A model generated the notes under the pieces. It was not told the origin of the DNA. It did not search any database and was given only the letters and a program-made list of their open reading frames with translations. The position numbers were made by a program, and so were the translations under genes. Shown here in pieces: positions 34,244-43,999 of a stretch of DNA of 64,000 nucleotides. The stretch is from NCBI RefSeq assembly GCF_002291445.1, contig NZ_CP014137.1:1674001-1738000 (forward strand), in the 5' to 3' direction. The first letter of the stretch is position 1, and the number at the start of each line of letters is the position of its first letter. The DNA comes from Brenneria goodwinii (lineage in GTDB: Bacteria; Pseudomonadota; Gammaproteobacteria; Enterobacterales; Enterobacteriaceae).

Positions 34244-34867
34244 TTATTTTACTATCCAGTTATCCATTTTTAACTTGATGCGCTGTTCGCCCTGGGTCAG
34301 TTCCAGGCTTTCCGGCAGCGGCGGATTCACCTTCTGGTTATAGCTCTGGTAGCTTACGCTCCAGTTTTGATCGCCCTGGCGATAGTTCACCTTATTCAGC
34401 AGGAACCGATCATCGAGAGAGAAATCGCTCGCATCCCCCGGCAACCCGATGATCCACTGGCGCAGATTATTCAGCGGAATAGCCATGCCCGTCAGCTGTC
34501 GTACCATATCTTCGGCATCTTTCCCGACATAGCGTTTACCCTGATTGTCCGCAATCTGCACGCTGCCCGGTTGTGCGCTCAGTTCCAGTTCCGTGCTGCC
34601 CAGCGGGTTGGTCAACAGCAGACGATAACGCTGCGATGATGACTCTTCCCAATAAAAACGGGCATATAGTTTCTTGCTATCGGAGATATAGGCAAAGGAA
34701 CCGCGAGTCTGATATTGGCTCAACTGTTGCACTTTTTGCTGGTGTTGTTGCCACTCGGGAGAGGTCGGACTTTTCCCTGGCGAAGTGGGTTGGTGAAGGC
34801 TACAGGCCGTCAGTAGAACACTGGCTAAAGGCAGTAGCCGCAAGCAACGGAGGGTGATTAGTGGCAT
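34244..34867 (-). CDS. lolB: LolB, outer-membrane lipoprotein receptor
   Basis: 207 residues; accepts lipoproteins from LolA and inserts them into the outer membrane. The lipobox LLTAC makes C22 the lipidated residue, preceded by a short hydrophobic signal. The body matches LolB (GSFAYISDSKKLYARFYW and the WIIGLPGD region). It is divergent from hemA. Confidence 0.96.
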   Translation of the reverse strand: MPLITLRCLRLLPLASVLLTACSLHQPTSPGKSPTSPEWQQHQQKVQQLSQYQTRGSFAYISDSKKLYARFYWEESSSQRYRLLLTNPLGSTELELSAQPGSVQIADNQGKRYVGKDAEDMVRQLTGMAIPLNNLRQWIIGLPGDASDFSLDDRFLLNKVNYRQGDQNWSVSYQSYNQKVNPPLPESLELTQGEQRIKLKMDNWIVK

Positions 34868-35079
34868 GTCGGTCAGATCCTATAAATCAGAGATTGAGTA
34901 TCATAAGGTGTCACGCTAACGGGCTTGTTACTCAGCGTCAATATTTGGCATTTTCACCGAAGAGTATAACCGAGGAGGGAAGGCATTGTGTGCTGTCGCT
35001 TTTCTTGCATCCCGGCATCAAGTAGAATGCCACTCAGACGAAACCCATACTAACACCGGTATTACTCAAGAATTGTTCA

Positions 35080-36336
35080 ATGACGTTGCTCGCGCTAGGT
35101 ATTAATCACAAAACGGCTCCAGTTTCTTTGCGTGAACGTGTTTCTTTCTCGCCGGATGCGCTGGGGCAGGCTCTGAATAGCCTGCTGCAACAACCTATGG
35201 TGCAGGGCGGCGTACTGCTGTCCACCTGCAATCGCACCGAACTCTATCTCAGCGTTGAAGAGCAGGCGAACCAGCGAGAGCAACTGATTGACTGGTTGTG
35301 TGAATATCACCACCTGGATCCCGATGAAGTCAGCGACAGTCTTTATTTGCATAAGGACAATGCCGCCGTCAGCCATCTGATGCGCGTAGCCAGCGGCCTC
35401 GATTCGCTGGTATTGGGCGAACCCCAGATTTTGGGGCAGGTGAAGAAAGCCTTTGCGGAATCATTGCGCGGGCATAACGTGTCCGGCGAGCTTGAGCGCT
35501 TATTCCAAAAATCATTTACCGTCGCCAAGCGGGTTCGCACCGAAACAGACATCGGCGCCAGCGCGGTGTCTGTCGCGTTTGCCGCCTGTACGCTGGCGCG
35601 CCAGATCTTCGAATCCCTTGCCGATGTTAACGTGTTATTGGTCGGCGCGGGGGAAACCATCGAGCTGGTTGCCCGCCATCTTCGTGAACATCAGGTACAT
35701 CGGATGGTGATTGCCAACCGTACGCGCGAGCGCGCTCAGGCGCTGGCCGCTGAAGTCGGCGCGGAAATCATTACGCTCGCCGAACTGGATGAGCAGCTTG
35801 CGCAAGCCGATATCGTAATTAGCTCAACTGCCAGCACACTGCCGATTATTGGAAAAGGGATGATGGAAAGAACGCTGAAAGCAAGACGTAATCAGCCAAT
35901 GTTGATGGTGGATATCGCCGTCCCGCGTGATATTGAGCCGGAAGTCGGTAAATTGCCTAACGTCTATCTTTATAGCGTTGATGACTTACACGCCATCATT
36001 CAACACAATCTGGCGCAGCGCAAAGCGGCCGCCATCCAGGCGGAATCGATTGTTCAGCAGGAAAGCTCTGATTTTATGGCCTGGCTGCGGGCGCAATCCG
36101 CCGTCGATACCATCCGTGATTACCGGGCTCAGGCGGAGGAACTCCGCTCGGAAATGACGGCCAAGGCGCTTGCCGCTATTCAGCAGGGAAACGATGTGGA
36201 AACGGTCATTGAGGAATTGACGCATCGTTTAACCAATCGTTTAATCCATGCTCCTACCAAATCTCTCCAACAGGCCGCCCGCGATGGCGATCTGGATCGT
36301 TTACAAACTTTACGTGACAGCCTTGGGCTGGACTAG
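35080..36336 (+). CDS. hemA: Glutamyl-tRNA reductase
   Basis: 418 residues; first step of the C5 haem/tetrapyrrole pathway, reducing glutamyl-tRNA to glutamate semialdehyde. The active-site cysteine is in LLSTCNRTELYL (about C50), the NADPH domain begins NVLLVGAGETIEL, and the C-terminal dimerisation helices are complete. The N-terminal MTLLALGINHKTAPVSLRER matches E. coli, where it mediates haem-dependent degradation. prfA follows 34 bases later. Confidence 0.98.
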   Translation: MTLLALGINHKTAPVSLRERVSFSPDALGQALNSLLQQPMVQGGVLLSTCNRTELYLSVEEQANQREQLIDWLCEYHHLDPDEVSDSLYLHKDNAAVSHLMRVASGLDSLVLGEPQILGQVKKAFAESLRGHNVSGELERLFQKSFTVAKRVRTETDIGASAVSVAFAACTLARQIFESLADVNVLLVGAGETIELVARHLREHQVHRMVIANRTRERAQALAAEVGAEIITLAELDEQLAQADIVISSTASTLPIIGKGMMERTLKARRNQPMLMVDIAVPRDIEPEVGKLPNVYLYSVDDLHAIIQHNLAQRKAAAIQAESIVQQESSDFMAWLRAQSAVDTIRDYRAQAEELRSEMTAKALAAIQQGNDVETVIEELTHRLTNRLIHAPTKSLQQAARDGDLDRLQTLRDSLGLD

Positions 36337-36370
36337 TATTCATCTCTTTTAACAGGATTTAACAGCCCGC

Positions 36371-37453
36371 ATGAAGCCTTCTATTGTTGCTAAACTGGAA
36401 GCGTTACAAGAGCGCCATGAGGAAGTTCAGGCGTTGCTCGGTGAGTCGAGCGCGATCGCTGATATGGACCGTTTTCGCGCATTGTCGCGTGAATATGCGC
36501 AGCTCACCGATATTACGCGCTGTTTCCAACAGTGGCAGCAGGTACAGGAAGATATGCAAACCGCGGAAATCATGCTGGATGACGCGGAGATGCGCGAAAT
36601 GGCGCAGGAAGAATTAAAACAGGCGAAATTAACCGCTGAAGCGCTGGAGCAACAGCTTCAGGTTCTGTTATTACCGAAAGATCCGGATGATGAACGCGGC
36701 TGCTTTCTTGAAATCCGCGCCGGAACCGGTGGCGATGAAGCGGCGATTTTCGCTGGCGACCTGTTCCGTATGTACAGCCGATACGCGGAAACCCGCCGCT
36801 GGCAGGTTGAAGTCATGAGCGCCAGCGATGGCGAGCATGGCGGTTATAAAGAAGTTATTGCCAAAGTATCCGGCGATGGCGTCTATGGTCAGCTCAAATT
36901 TGAGTCCGGCGGTCATCGCGTGCAGCGCGTCCCGGCGACCGAGTCGCAAGGGCGTATTCACACGTCGGCATGCACCGTGGCGGTGATGCCGGAAATACCG
37001 GAGGCCGAACTGCCCGAGATCAACCCAATCGATTTGCGGATCGATACTTTCCGTTCATCCGGGGCGGGAGGGCAACACGTCAACACGACCGATTCCGCCA
37101 TTCGTATTACCCACTTGCCGACCGGCATCGTCGTTGAGTGTCAGGATGAACGTTCACAGCATAAGAACAAAGCCAAAGCGTTATCGGTACTGGGCGCGCG
37201 TATCCGTGCCGCGGAAATGCAGAAGCGTCAACAGGAAGAAGCCTCTACGCGCCGCAACCTGCTTGGCAGCGGCGATCGGTCGGATCGTATCCGCACCTAT
37301 AACTTTCCGCAGGGAAGGGTGACCGATCACCGTATTAATCTGACGCTTTATCGTCTGGATGAAGCCATGGAAGGTAAGCTGGATATGCTGATTCAGCCCA
37401 TAGTTCAGGAATATCAGGCCGACCAGCTTGCCGCGCTTTCAGAGCAAGAGTGA
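36371..37453 (+). CDS. prfA: Peptide chain release factor 1
   Basis: 360 residues; recognises UAA and UAG stop codons. The codon-reading PXT-type motif is PATES (residues near 185) and the catalytic GGQ is in SGAGGQHVN, whose Gln is methylated by PrmC, the next gene. The stop overlaps the prmC start, as in E. coli. Confidence 0.98.
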   Translation: MKPSIVAKLEALQERHEEVQALLGESSAIADMDRFRALSREYAQLTDITRCFQQWQQVQEDMQTAEIMLDDAEMREMAQEELKQAKLTAEALEQQLQVLLLPKDPDDERGCFLEIRAGTGGDEAAIFAGDLFRMYSRYAETRRWQVEVMSASDGEHGGYKEVIAKVSGDGVYGQLKFESGGHRVQRVPATESQGRIHTSACTVAVMPEIPEAELPEINPIDLRIDTFRSSGAGGQHVNTTDSAIRITHLPTGIVVECQDERSQHKNKAKALSVLGARIRAAEMQKRQQEEASTRRNLLGSGDRSDRIRTYNFPQGRVTDHRINLTLYRLDEAMEGKLDMLIQPIVQEYQADQLAALSEQE

Positions 37454-38298
37454 TGAATTATCAAACCTGGTTAGCATCGGCCATTGCGTATCTGGCGGCG
37501 GGGGAAAGCCCAAAGCGGGATGCGGAGATCCTGCTGGGTTTCGTCACCGGGAAGGCGCGGACGTTTTTGCTGGCGTTTGGTGAAACGATGCTGACGGAGG
37601 CCCAGGAGCAGCAATTGGATGCGCTGCTGGCACGGCGCATTCAAGGAGAACCCATTGCCTACCTGACGGGAGAGCGTGAATTCTGGTCGCTGCCGCTGGC
37701 GGTATCGCCGGCCACGCTGATCCCACGTCCTGATACCGAGTGCCTAGTTGAGCAGGCATTGCAACGCTTGCCTGCTGAAGCGTCCGCCATCCTGGACTTA
37801 GGCACCGGCACCGGGGCGATAGCACTGGCCATTGCCAGCGAACGCCAGGATTGTCAGGTAACCGGCGTAGATGCGCAGCCCGACGCCGTCACGCTGGCGA
37901 GACATAATGCCGAACGGCTCGGTATAACGAATGTCCGCTTTTTATTGAGCGACTGGTTTTCGGCGTTATCGCAACAGCGTTACACGCTGATCGTCAGTAA
38001 TCCGCCCTATATCGATGCCGAAGATATCCACCTGTCTCAGGGCGATGTCCGTTTTGAGCCAGGCAGTGCATTGGTGGCCGCAGAGAACGGGCTGGCCGAT
38101 TTACGCTTCATTATCCAACATGCCGCCGGCCATTTACTGCCAGACGGTTGGCTATTACTGGAACATGGATGGCAACAGGGCGCCGCTGTGCGTCAATTGT
38201 TGCAATGCAACGGGTTTGAACGGATAGAAACCTGTCAGGATTATGGAAATAACGATCGCGTTTCGCTAGGGCAATGGCCAAAAGCGGCAGATAAATAA
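37453..38298 (+). CDS. prmC: PrmC, release-factor glutamine methyltransferase
   Basis: 281 residues; methylates the Gln of the GGQ motif in RF1 and RF2 using S-adenosylmethionine. It has the SAM motif ILDLGTGTGAIALA and the amide-binding motif NPPYID. The ATG at 37453 shares one base with the prfA stop; a GTG three bases earlier is an alternative. It is coupled to its substrate gene. Confidence 0.97.
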   Translation: MNYQTWLASAIAYLAAGESPKRDAEILLGFVTGKARTFLLAFGETMLTEAQEQQLDALLARRIQGEPIAYLTGEREFWSLPLAVSPATLIPRPDTECLVEQALQRLPAEASAILDLGTGTGAIALAIASERQDCQVTGVDAQPDAVTLARHNAERLGITNVRFLLSDWFSALSQQRYTLIVSNPPYIDAEDIHLSQGDVRFEPGSALVAAENGLADLRFIIQHAAGHLLPDGWLLLEHGWQQGAAVRQLLQCNGFERIETCQDYGNNDRVSLGQWPKAADK

Positions 38299-38318
38299 TT
38301 ATTCAGGAGGCAACGCGG

Positions 38319-38711
38319 GTGGCGCTATTTTTAGGATTGGCATATCTGCATATGGTGACGGTCGGCGTCAGTATTTTTTTATTTGTGCTGCGTTTTTTTT
38401 GGTTATGCCGGCAGTCTGCCATGCTACAACAACGATGGATTAAGATACTGCCGCATATCAACGATACTTTATTATTAGTCAGCGGTGTTGGCTTAGTCGT
38501 TGTTAATCGCATTTATCCGTTCACCGCCGGACAAAGCTGGCTGACGGAAAAACTGTTTGGCGTTATTATTTACATTCTTCTCGGCGCAGTTGCTTTGGGG
38601 AAACGCCCACGCAGTGGGACTATACGCTGGTTGGCGTTTATACTTGCCTTGGTATGCTTTTATCTGGTAATGCAGATTTCGCTGACTAAGTTACCGTTGC
38701 TGATGGAATAA
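38319..38711 (+). CDS. sirB2: SirB2-family membrane protein
   Basis: 130 residues, four hydrophobic segments, starting at a GTG behind a strong CAGGAGG. It matches the E. coli ychQ/SirB2 family and occupies the same place between prmC and sirB1. The function is unknown despite the historical link to Salmonella sirA regulation. Confidence 0.9.
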   Translation: MALFLGLAYLHMVTVGVSIFLFVLRFFWLCRQSAMLQQRWIKILPHINDTLLLVSGVGLVVVNRIYPFTAGQSWLTEKLFGVIIYILLGAVALGKRPRSGTIRWLAFILALVCFYLVMQISLTKLPLLME

Positions 38712-38713
38712 CT

Positions 38714-39523
38714 ATGAGTTCTATTGCTAATTTTGAATTCAATCGTTCACAGTTAAGTGAAGGTGTCGTATTAATTTCACAGGCGATTCGCCGTGACTTT
38801 CCCGCACAGGATGTGCGGAAAAATCTGCAACAGTTGGTTGACGATGCCCGTGCCGTTATTCCCGGAGATCTTGAGCAGGATATGCAGCTGGAAAAACTCA
38901 TCGAGCTCTTCTTTCACACCTGGGGGTTCGGCGGCGCCAGCGGTGTCTATCGGCTTTCTGACGTGCTGTGGCTGGATAAAGTCTTGGAATCTCGCCAGGG
39001 TATGCCGGTATCGCTTGGCGTTATCTTTCTGCACATCGCGCATGAGCTCGGACTGCCGCTGATGCCGGTCATCTTCCCGACCCAGCTTATTTTACGGGCG
39101 GACTGGCTGGACGAAGAAATGTGGCTGATTAATCCGCTGAACGGCGATACATTGAGCGAGCATGTGCTGGATGTTTGGCTGAAAGGCAACATTGGTCCGT
39201 CGTCAGAGTTGATGGATGAAGACTTGGATGAAGCCGAAAACGTGCTGATTGTACGCAAAATGCTCGATACGCTGAAAGTCGCGCTGATGGAGGAAAAACA
39301 GATGGAGCTGGCGTTGAAAGCCAGCGAAACGGTATTGCAGTTTGATCCCGACGATCCGTATGAAATCCGTGACCGTGGCTTGATTTACGCCCAACTGGAC
39401 TGTGATCACATTGCGCTATCCGACCTTAACTATTTTGTTGAACAATGCCCGGAAGATCCGGTGAGTGAAATGATTAAAGTTCAAATCCACTCAATAGAGC
39501 AAAAACACATCGTCCTGCATTAA
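38714..39523 (+). CDS. sirB1: SirB1-family protein (YchA), transglutaminase-like with TPR end
   Basis: 269 residues, aligned with E. coli YchA from SIANFEFNRSQLSEG to the terminal KHIVLH. The N-terminal two-thirds is a transglutaminase-like SirB1 domain, the rest a TPR segment (MELALKASETVLQFDPDDPYE). It lies two bases after sirB2. Biochemical role unknown. Confidence 0.94.
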   Translation: MSSIANFEFNRSQLSEGVVLISQAIRRDFPAQDVRKNLQQLVDDARAVIPGDLEQDMQLEKLIELFFHTWGFGGASGVYRLSDVLWLDKVLESRQGMPVSLGVIFLHIAHELGLPLMPVIFPTQLILRADWLDEEMWLINPLNGDTLSEHVLDVWLKGNIGPSSELMDEDLDEAENVLIVRKMLDTLKVALMEEKQMELALKASETVLQFDPDDPYEIRDRGLIYAQLDCDHIALSDLNYFVEQCPEDPVSEMIKVQIHSIEQKHIVLH

Positions 39524-39627
39524 TAAATGCATATTTATACCCGCCCGACTTCAAGGCGAAACTAAACGAAAACTTGAACGTTGGCGGGTGTATTCAACGT
39601 TGATTTATCCGACATTAAGGTAAAAGT

Positions 39628-40482
39628 ATGAAGAACAAAGTGGTCCAGGTGGGGGATATCCCGGTTGCCAACGATCTGCCTTTTGTATTGTTTGGCGGCA
39701 TGAATGTACTTGAATCACGCGATATGGCGATGCGGATCTGTGAGCATTACGTTACGGTAACGCAAAAGCTGGGTATTCCATACGTGTTCAAAGCCTCCTT
39801 TGATAAAGCCAACCGATCTTCCATTCATTCATACCGCGGTCCGGGCCTGGAAGAAGGGATGAAGATTTTCCAGGAACTGAAACAGGCCTTCGGCGTAAAA
39901 GTCATTACTGACGTACATGAGTCATGCCAGGCTCAGCCGGTTGCCGATGTGGTTGATGTTATTCAGTTGCCCGCATTCCTGGCCCGTCAGACCGATCTGG
40001 TTGAGGCGATGGCAAAGACCGGCGCCGTCATTAACGTGAAAAAACCCCAGTTTGTCAGCCCCGGACAAGTTGGCAACATTGTCGATAAATTTATCGAAGG
40101 CGGGAACGACCAGGTGATTCTTTGCGATCGCGGCAGCAACTTCGGTTACGATAATCTGGTTGTGGATATGCTTGGCTTTAATGTTATGAAGCAGGTATCC
40201 AACGGTTCACCGGTGATTTTTGACGTTACTCACGCCTTGCAATGCCGCGACCCGTTCGGCGCGGCCTCCGGCGGAAGACGCGCGCAGGTAACCGAGCTTG
40301 CCCGCGCCGGGATGGCGGTGGGGCTGGCGGGGCTGTTTATTGAGGCGCACCCCGATCCGGTTAACGCTAAATGCGATGGCCCTTCCGCATTACCGCTGGA
40401 TAAGCTGGAGCCCTTCCTCAAACAGATCAAAGCCATTGACGATCTGGTGAAAAGTTTCCCGGAACTGGATACCAGTAAATAA
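39628..40482 (+). CDS. kdsA: KDO-8-phosphate synthase
   Basis: 284 residues; condenses PEP with arabinose 5-phosphate to make KDO 8-phosphate for lipopolysaccharide. Conserved segments FKASFDKANRSS and GLFIEAHPDPVNAKCDGPSA are intact. It ends the hemA-prfA-prmC-sirB2-sirB1-kdsA string as in E. coli. A GGCGGGT-type inverted repeat (39541-39590) lies between sirB1 and kdsA. Confidence 0.98.
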   Translation: MKNKVVQVGDIPVANDLPFVLFGGMNVLESRDMAMRICEHYVTVTQKLGIPYVFKASFDKANRSSIHSYRGPGLEEGMKIFQELKQAFGVKVITDVHESCQAQPVADVVDVIQLPAFLARQTDLVEAMAKTGAVINVKKPQFVSPGQVGNIVDKFIEGGNDQVILCDRGSNFGYDNLVVDMLGFNVMKQVSNGSPVIFDVTHALQCRDPFGAASGGRRAQVTELARAGMAVGLAGLFIEAHPDPVNAKCDGPSALPLDKLEPFLKQIKAIDDLVKSFPELDTSK

Positions 40483-40669
40483 GAGATACGTAGGCTTAAC
40501 GTTACCCAGCCGATAAAAAACCGAGGTTACAGACAAAAGCTATCCGTCATCCCCGCATCAGTAGGCGGGGATCTGCTTCCAGGCAATGCATTGATATCAG
40601 GAAGACAGGAATGACGGATATGGGTTCGGTATGACGAAAGCGACGCTGTATCAGTCTGACCCGAGGTTG
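40483..40669. other. Gene-free region after kdsA with a degenerate repeat arm
   Basis: No gene is seen. GTCATCCCCGCATCAGTAGG with GGGGAT (about 40546-40571) resembles one arm of the 160-bp repeat that follows. CAGTCTGACCCG at 40652-40663 recurs exactly at 40822-40833 on the far side of that repeat. Confidence 0.5.
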
Positions 40670-40829
40670 ATGACAAACCTTCCCAAACCCGTCATTCCCG
40701 CGTAGGCGGGAATCAGCCAATGACTGTTTACGGTTTCAGCGGGAGATTCCCGCCTACTACTGCGGGAATGACCGCGCTGGGGCCGCGAAGGATGACAGGG
40801 GTATATTAGGGGCTTTGTCAGCAGTCTGA
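40670..40829. repeat. 160-bp hairpin-rich intergenic repeat, copy 2
   Basis: The second copy of the element at 14896-15056, with the same order: hairpin ATTCCCGCGTAGGCGGGAAT, the spacer AGCCAATGACTGTTTACGG, the inverted arm, GGATGACAGGG and TTTGTCAGCAGTCTGA. No coding capacity. It lies between the convergent kdsA and ydgH genes. Confidence 0.8.
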
Positions 40830-40870
40830 CCCGCATATATAATGCGGGTCATATATAATGCGGGTTTTTT
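40829..40870 (+). terminator. Terminator with a duplicated 3' arm
   Basis: CCCGCAT (40830-40836) can pair with ATGCGGG at 40842-40848 or with an identical ATGCGGG at 40858-40864 that is followed by six T. The 16-base unit CATATATAATGCGGGT is tandemly repeated. Ten bases later is the ydgH stop, on the other strand. Confidence 0.65.
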
Positions 40871-40879
40871 AGGATGGCA

Positions 40880-41833
40880 TTACTTATACAGGTCGGCGCT
40901 GATGGTCATATTCGAACCATTCCCCTGCCACTGTTTAGTAATGTGGTAATACTTGGCGCCTTTTTGTTTGGCGCGTTTGGCAATCGCTTCCGATACGTCG
41001 GGCCCGGTGGTGTAGTTTCCACGGAAGGTGATCGAATCAAACGGCACCATCTGCGCGGCAGTGGCGTTATTCAATTCTTCGATCTTGCTACCATCCGGCA
41101 ACGTTACCGTGTAACGCCCACCTTTCGATGACTGCGTTTCAAAGAAATTGCCGACGTTGCGGCTTGGGCTACCCGAGTTCGCCACGCCTGGAATTTCCAC
41201 TTTGGCCGCTTCAGCGCCGCCGGCGGCCAAAGCAGCGCGCCCGGCCTCGGAATCAGCAGGAATAACATCGGTGCTTTGGATCTGACGCTTAGGCGCATCG
41301 GCCTTGTAGATAAACGCCGTCGCTCTCTGGTTGCCGCCTTCAGTGTTAAGGTCGATTTGACGCACAATGAAGAATGAAGCCGCATTTTTTTCTTTTGCCG
41401 CTTTGGCGATCGCTTCATTCAGGCTGGGCTGAGTGGGGTAAAAACCGCTGACGGTGACCGTATCATACGGCTCCAACGCATAGGCGACATCTTTGGGTAA
41501 CTCTTTAACGCCATAAAAAGTACGGTATTTATCATCGGCATTAGCTTTGGGCGCATCGTTATGATAGAGGTCAACGATAACGTTCCAATTGCCAGTGGAA
41601 TTCTCGTCTATCATATCCTGCACATAAAACGCATCGGCGCCTGACTTATCCGCGCGTTTCGATGCGGCGGCAACCGCTTCATTGATAGCGTTAAACCGGC
41701 CTTTAAATGAAATGCGCTCAAATGGCTGCAAAGCGCCAGCCTGTTCTGGCGTAAGCTCCTTCGCCGCCTGTGCTGAAAATGCCGATAACGAGAGTAGTGC
41801 GGATGCAATAACAACAGTAGTCTTCAACTTCAT
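40880..41833 (-). CDS. ydgH: YdgH, three-domain DUF1471 periplasmic protein
   Basis: 317 residues, with a signal peptide (cleavage near SAQAA, about 24) and three tandem DUF1471/BhsA-like domains of about 85 residues (FERISFKGRFNAINEA, YDTVTVSGFYPTQPSL, FDSITFRGNYTTGPDV). It matches E. coli YdgH in length and in position, divergent from pntA. It is a periplasmic or envelope stress protein of unknown mechanism. Confidence 0.95.
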   Translation of the reverse strand: MKLKTTVVIASALLSLSAFSAQAAKELTPEQAGALQPFERISFKGRFNAINEAVAAASKRADKSGADAFYVQDMIDENSTGNWNVIVDLYHNDAPKANADDKYRTFYGVKELPKDVAYALEPYDTVTVSGFYPTQPSLNEAIAKAAKEKNAASFFIVRQIDLNTEGGNQRATAFIYKADAPKRQIQSTDVIPADSEAGRAALAAGGAEAAKVEIPGVANSGSPSRNVGNFFETQSSKGGRYTVTLPDGSKIEELNNATAAQMVPFDSITFRGNYTTGPDVSEAIAKRAKQKGAKYYHITKQWQGNGSNMTISADLYK

Positions 41834-42459
41834 AAAAGGATCCTTTCGCCTGACGCATTTGGTTTATAACGTGCTAAGCAATCAAGATGTCATCGAATAG
41901 CCCCGGATTATCGCACGGAATACAGACACATGCCTTAGCATTTTGCAGGATATTCCAACGCGCCCTCATGGAAATGAAATAAGGAAAAGCGCAAATAATA
42001 ACGGTTAATGATTGTTTTATCACCATAAGGGATATTTATGCGAACTTCATACATTAACAAGCCCGTAACACATGTTTTTTGTGAAATACCCCAGAATAAT
42101 ACCTTAATAATAATGCTACAAAAGAGAGTGGCGAGCGTGATTTTCGACCAAAAAAAGCGAATGACGCCTACGATAGCTCGGCTTTTATGTGAAATTCGTT
42201 TTATGTATGGATCATCGTTCACATTTTCAGTAGGTTATATACCAAATAGATTTCAAGTTGAACCTTACCGGTAATCAAGCGCGTGCTTGGTCTATTATGT
42301 GTAGCGAGGGTGCCGTCGGCATCGTAATTTGAAAGAAACAGGGTATAGGTGAATTGGCTCATTAGAGAACAGGGTAAATAGCTCTCCGCCAAATTCATAT
42401 TACCAAGGTAAGGTAACTATCATAACCTTCGTTAAAAATAAGCAAAAAAGGGAATCAGT
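41834..42459. other. 626-base AT-rich gap between ydgH and pntA
   Basis: I see no convincing gene. Open frames here are short, AT-driven and lack ribosome sites. The stretch at about 42237-42290 (ATACCAAATAGATTTCAAGTT and what follows) resembles a common short enterobacterial intergenic repeat. The divergent ydgH and pntAB promoters must lie in it, but no element stands out. Confidence 0.4.
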
Positions 42460-43989
42460 ATGCGTATTGGTGTTCCAAGAGAACGGTTGACCAATGAAGC
42501 AAGAGTCGCAGCAACGCCGAAAACGGTCGAACAGTTGCTGAAACTCGGCTTTGAGGTCTCGATAGAACGTGGGGCTGGGAAACTTGCCAGTTTTGACGAC
42601 GCGGCTTATGCAGAAGCCGGCGCATCAATTGCGGATACCGCAGAAATCTGGCAATCCGATATTGTCCTGAAGGTCAATGCACCGCTAGAGGAGGAAATTG
42701 AACTCACCCGCGCGGGGAGTACGATTATCAGCTTTATCTGGCCTGCCCAGAATCCCGAGTTACTCGAAAAACTGGCCTCGCGTCAGGTGACGGTACTCGC
42801 AATGGATTCTGTCCCCCGAATCTCACGCGCCCAGTCGATGGATGCGCTCAGTTCAATGGCGAATATTGCGGGTTATCGCGCCATTGTAGAAGCCGCTCAT
42901 GAATTTGGCCGTTTCTTTACGGGGCAGATTACCGCTGCCGGTAAAGTTCCGCCGGCTAAGGTCATGATTATCGGCGCCGGCGTTGCCGGTCTGGCGGCGA
43001 TCGGCGCGGCAGGGAGCTTGGGTGCGATTGTCCGTGCGTTTGATACGCGTCCTGAAGTTAAGGAACAGGTCAAAAGTATGGGCGCCGAGTTCCTGGAACT
43101 CGACTTTGAAGAGGAAGCAGGCAGCGGCGACGGCTATGCCAAAGTCATGTCGGAAGCCTTTATCAAAGCGGAAATGGAACTGTTTGCCGCCCAGGCAAAA
43201 GAAGTGGATATCATTGTCACCACCGCGCTTATTCCGGGTAAACCCGCGCCACGCCTGATTACCAAAGATATGGTTCTGAGCATGAAGCCTGGCAGCGTGA
43301 TTGTCGACCTGGCCGCGCAAACCGGCGGCAACTGCGAACTGACCGTCGCCGATCAGGTTACGGTGACGGAAAACGGCGTCAAAATTATCGGTTATACCGA
43401 TCTGCCCAGCCGTCTGCCAACCCAGTCTTCCCAGCTTTACGGCACCAACCTGGTTAACCTGCTGAAGCTGTTATGCAAAGAGAAGAATGGCGAAATCGAC
43501 GTTGATTTTGAAGACAACGTCATTCGTGGCGTAACGGTGATCAAAAATGGCGAAGTAACCTGGCCCGCGCCGCCGATTCAGGTGTCTGCCCAACCGCAAC
43601 AGGCCAAACCCGCCGCCGCGGTCGCGAAAGAAGCAGCGAAACCGGCTTCGCCATGGAAGAAATATGCCTTCATCGCCATTGCGATCCTGCTGTTTGGCTG
43701 GATGGCGAATGTCGCGCCGAAAGAGTTTCTGTCTCACTTCACCGTATTCGCACTGGCTTGCGTGGTGGGGTACTACGTTGTGTGGAATGTTAGCCATGCA
43801 CTGCACACGCCGTTGATGTCGGTAACGAATGCGATATCGGGGATTATCGTGGTAGGGGCATTGTTGCAAATTGGCCACGGCGGATGGGTCTCTTTCTTTT
43901 CCTTCATTGCCGTATTGATCGCCAGCATCAATATTTTCGGTGGTTTCACCGTCACTCAGCGCATGCTGAAAATGTTCCGCAAAAATTAA
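42460..43989 (+). CDS. pntA: NAD(P) transhydrogenase, alpha subunit
   Basis: 509 residues: the NAD(H)-binding dI domain (IGAGVAGLAAIGAAGSLGA near 172) and four C-terminal membrane helices. With PntB it uses the proton gradient to make NADPH from NADH. A Pro/Ala/Lys linker (about 378-398) separates the parts. An AAAAAAGGGAA ribosome region precedes the ATG. Confidence 0.98.
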   Translation: MRIGVPRERLTNEARVAATPKTVEQLLKLGFEVSIERGAGKLASFDDAAYAEAGASIADTAEIWQSDIVLKVNAPLEEEIELTRAGSTIISFIWPAQNPELLEKLASRQVTVLAMDSVPRISRAQSMDALSSMANIAGYRAIVEAAHEFGRFFTGQITAAGKVPPAKVMIIGAGVAGLAAIGAAGSLGAIVRAFDTRPEVKEQVKSMGAEFLELDFEEEAGSGDGYAKVMSEAFIKAEMELFAAQAKEVDIIVTTALIPGKPAPRLITKDMVLSMKPGSVIVDLAAQTGGNCELTVADQVTVTENGVKIIGYTDLPSRLPTQSSQLYGTNLVNLLKLLCKEKNGEIDVDFEDNVIRGVTVIKNGEVTWPAPPIQVSAQPQQAKPAAAVAKEAAKPASPWKKYAFIAIAILLFGWMANVAPKEFLSHFTVFALACVVGYYVVWNVSHALHTPLMSVTNAISGIIVVGALLQIGHGGWVSFFSFIAVLIASINIFGGFTVTQRMLKMFRKN

Positions 43990-43999
43990 GGGGTAACAC

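Noticed and set aside
41935..42274. Two short overlapping frames (95 and 78 codons) in the ydgH-pntA gap
   Set aside because: AT-driven, no ribosome sites, no recognisable domains; treated as non-coding.
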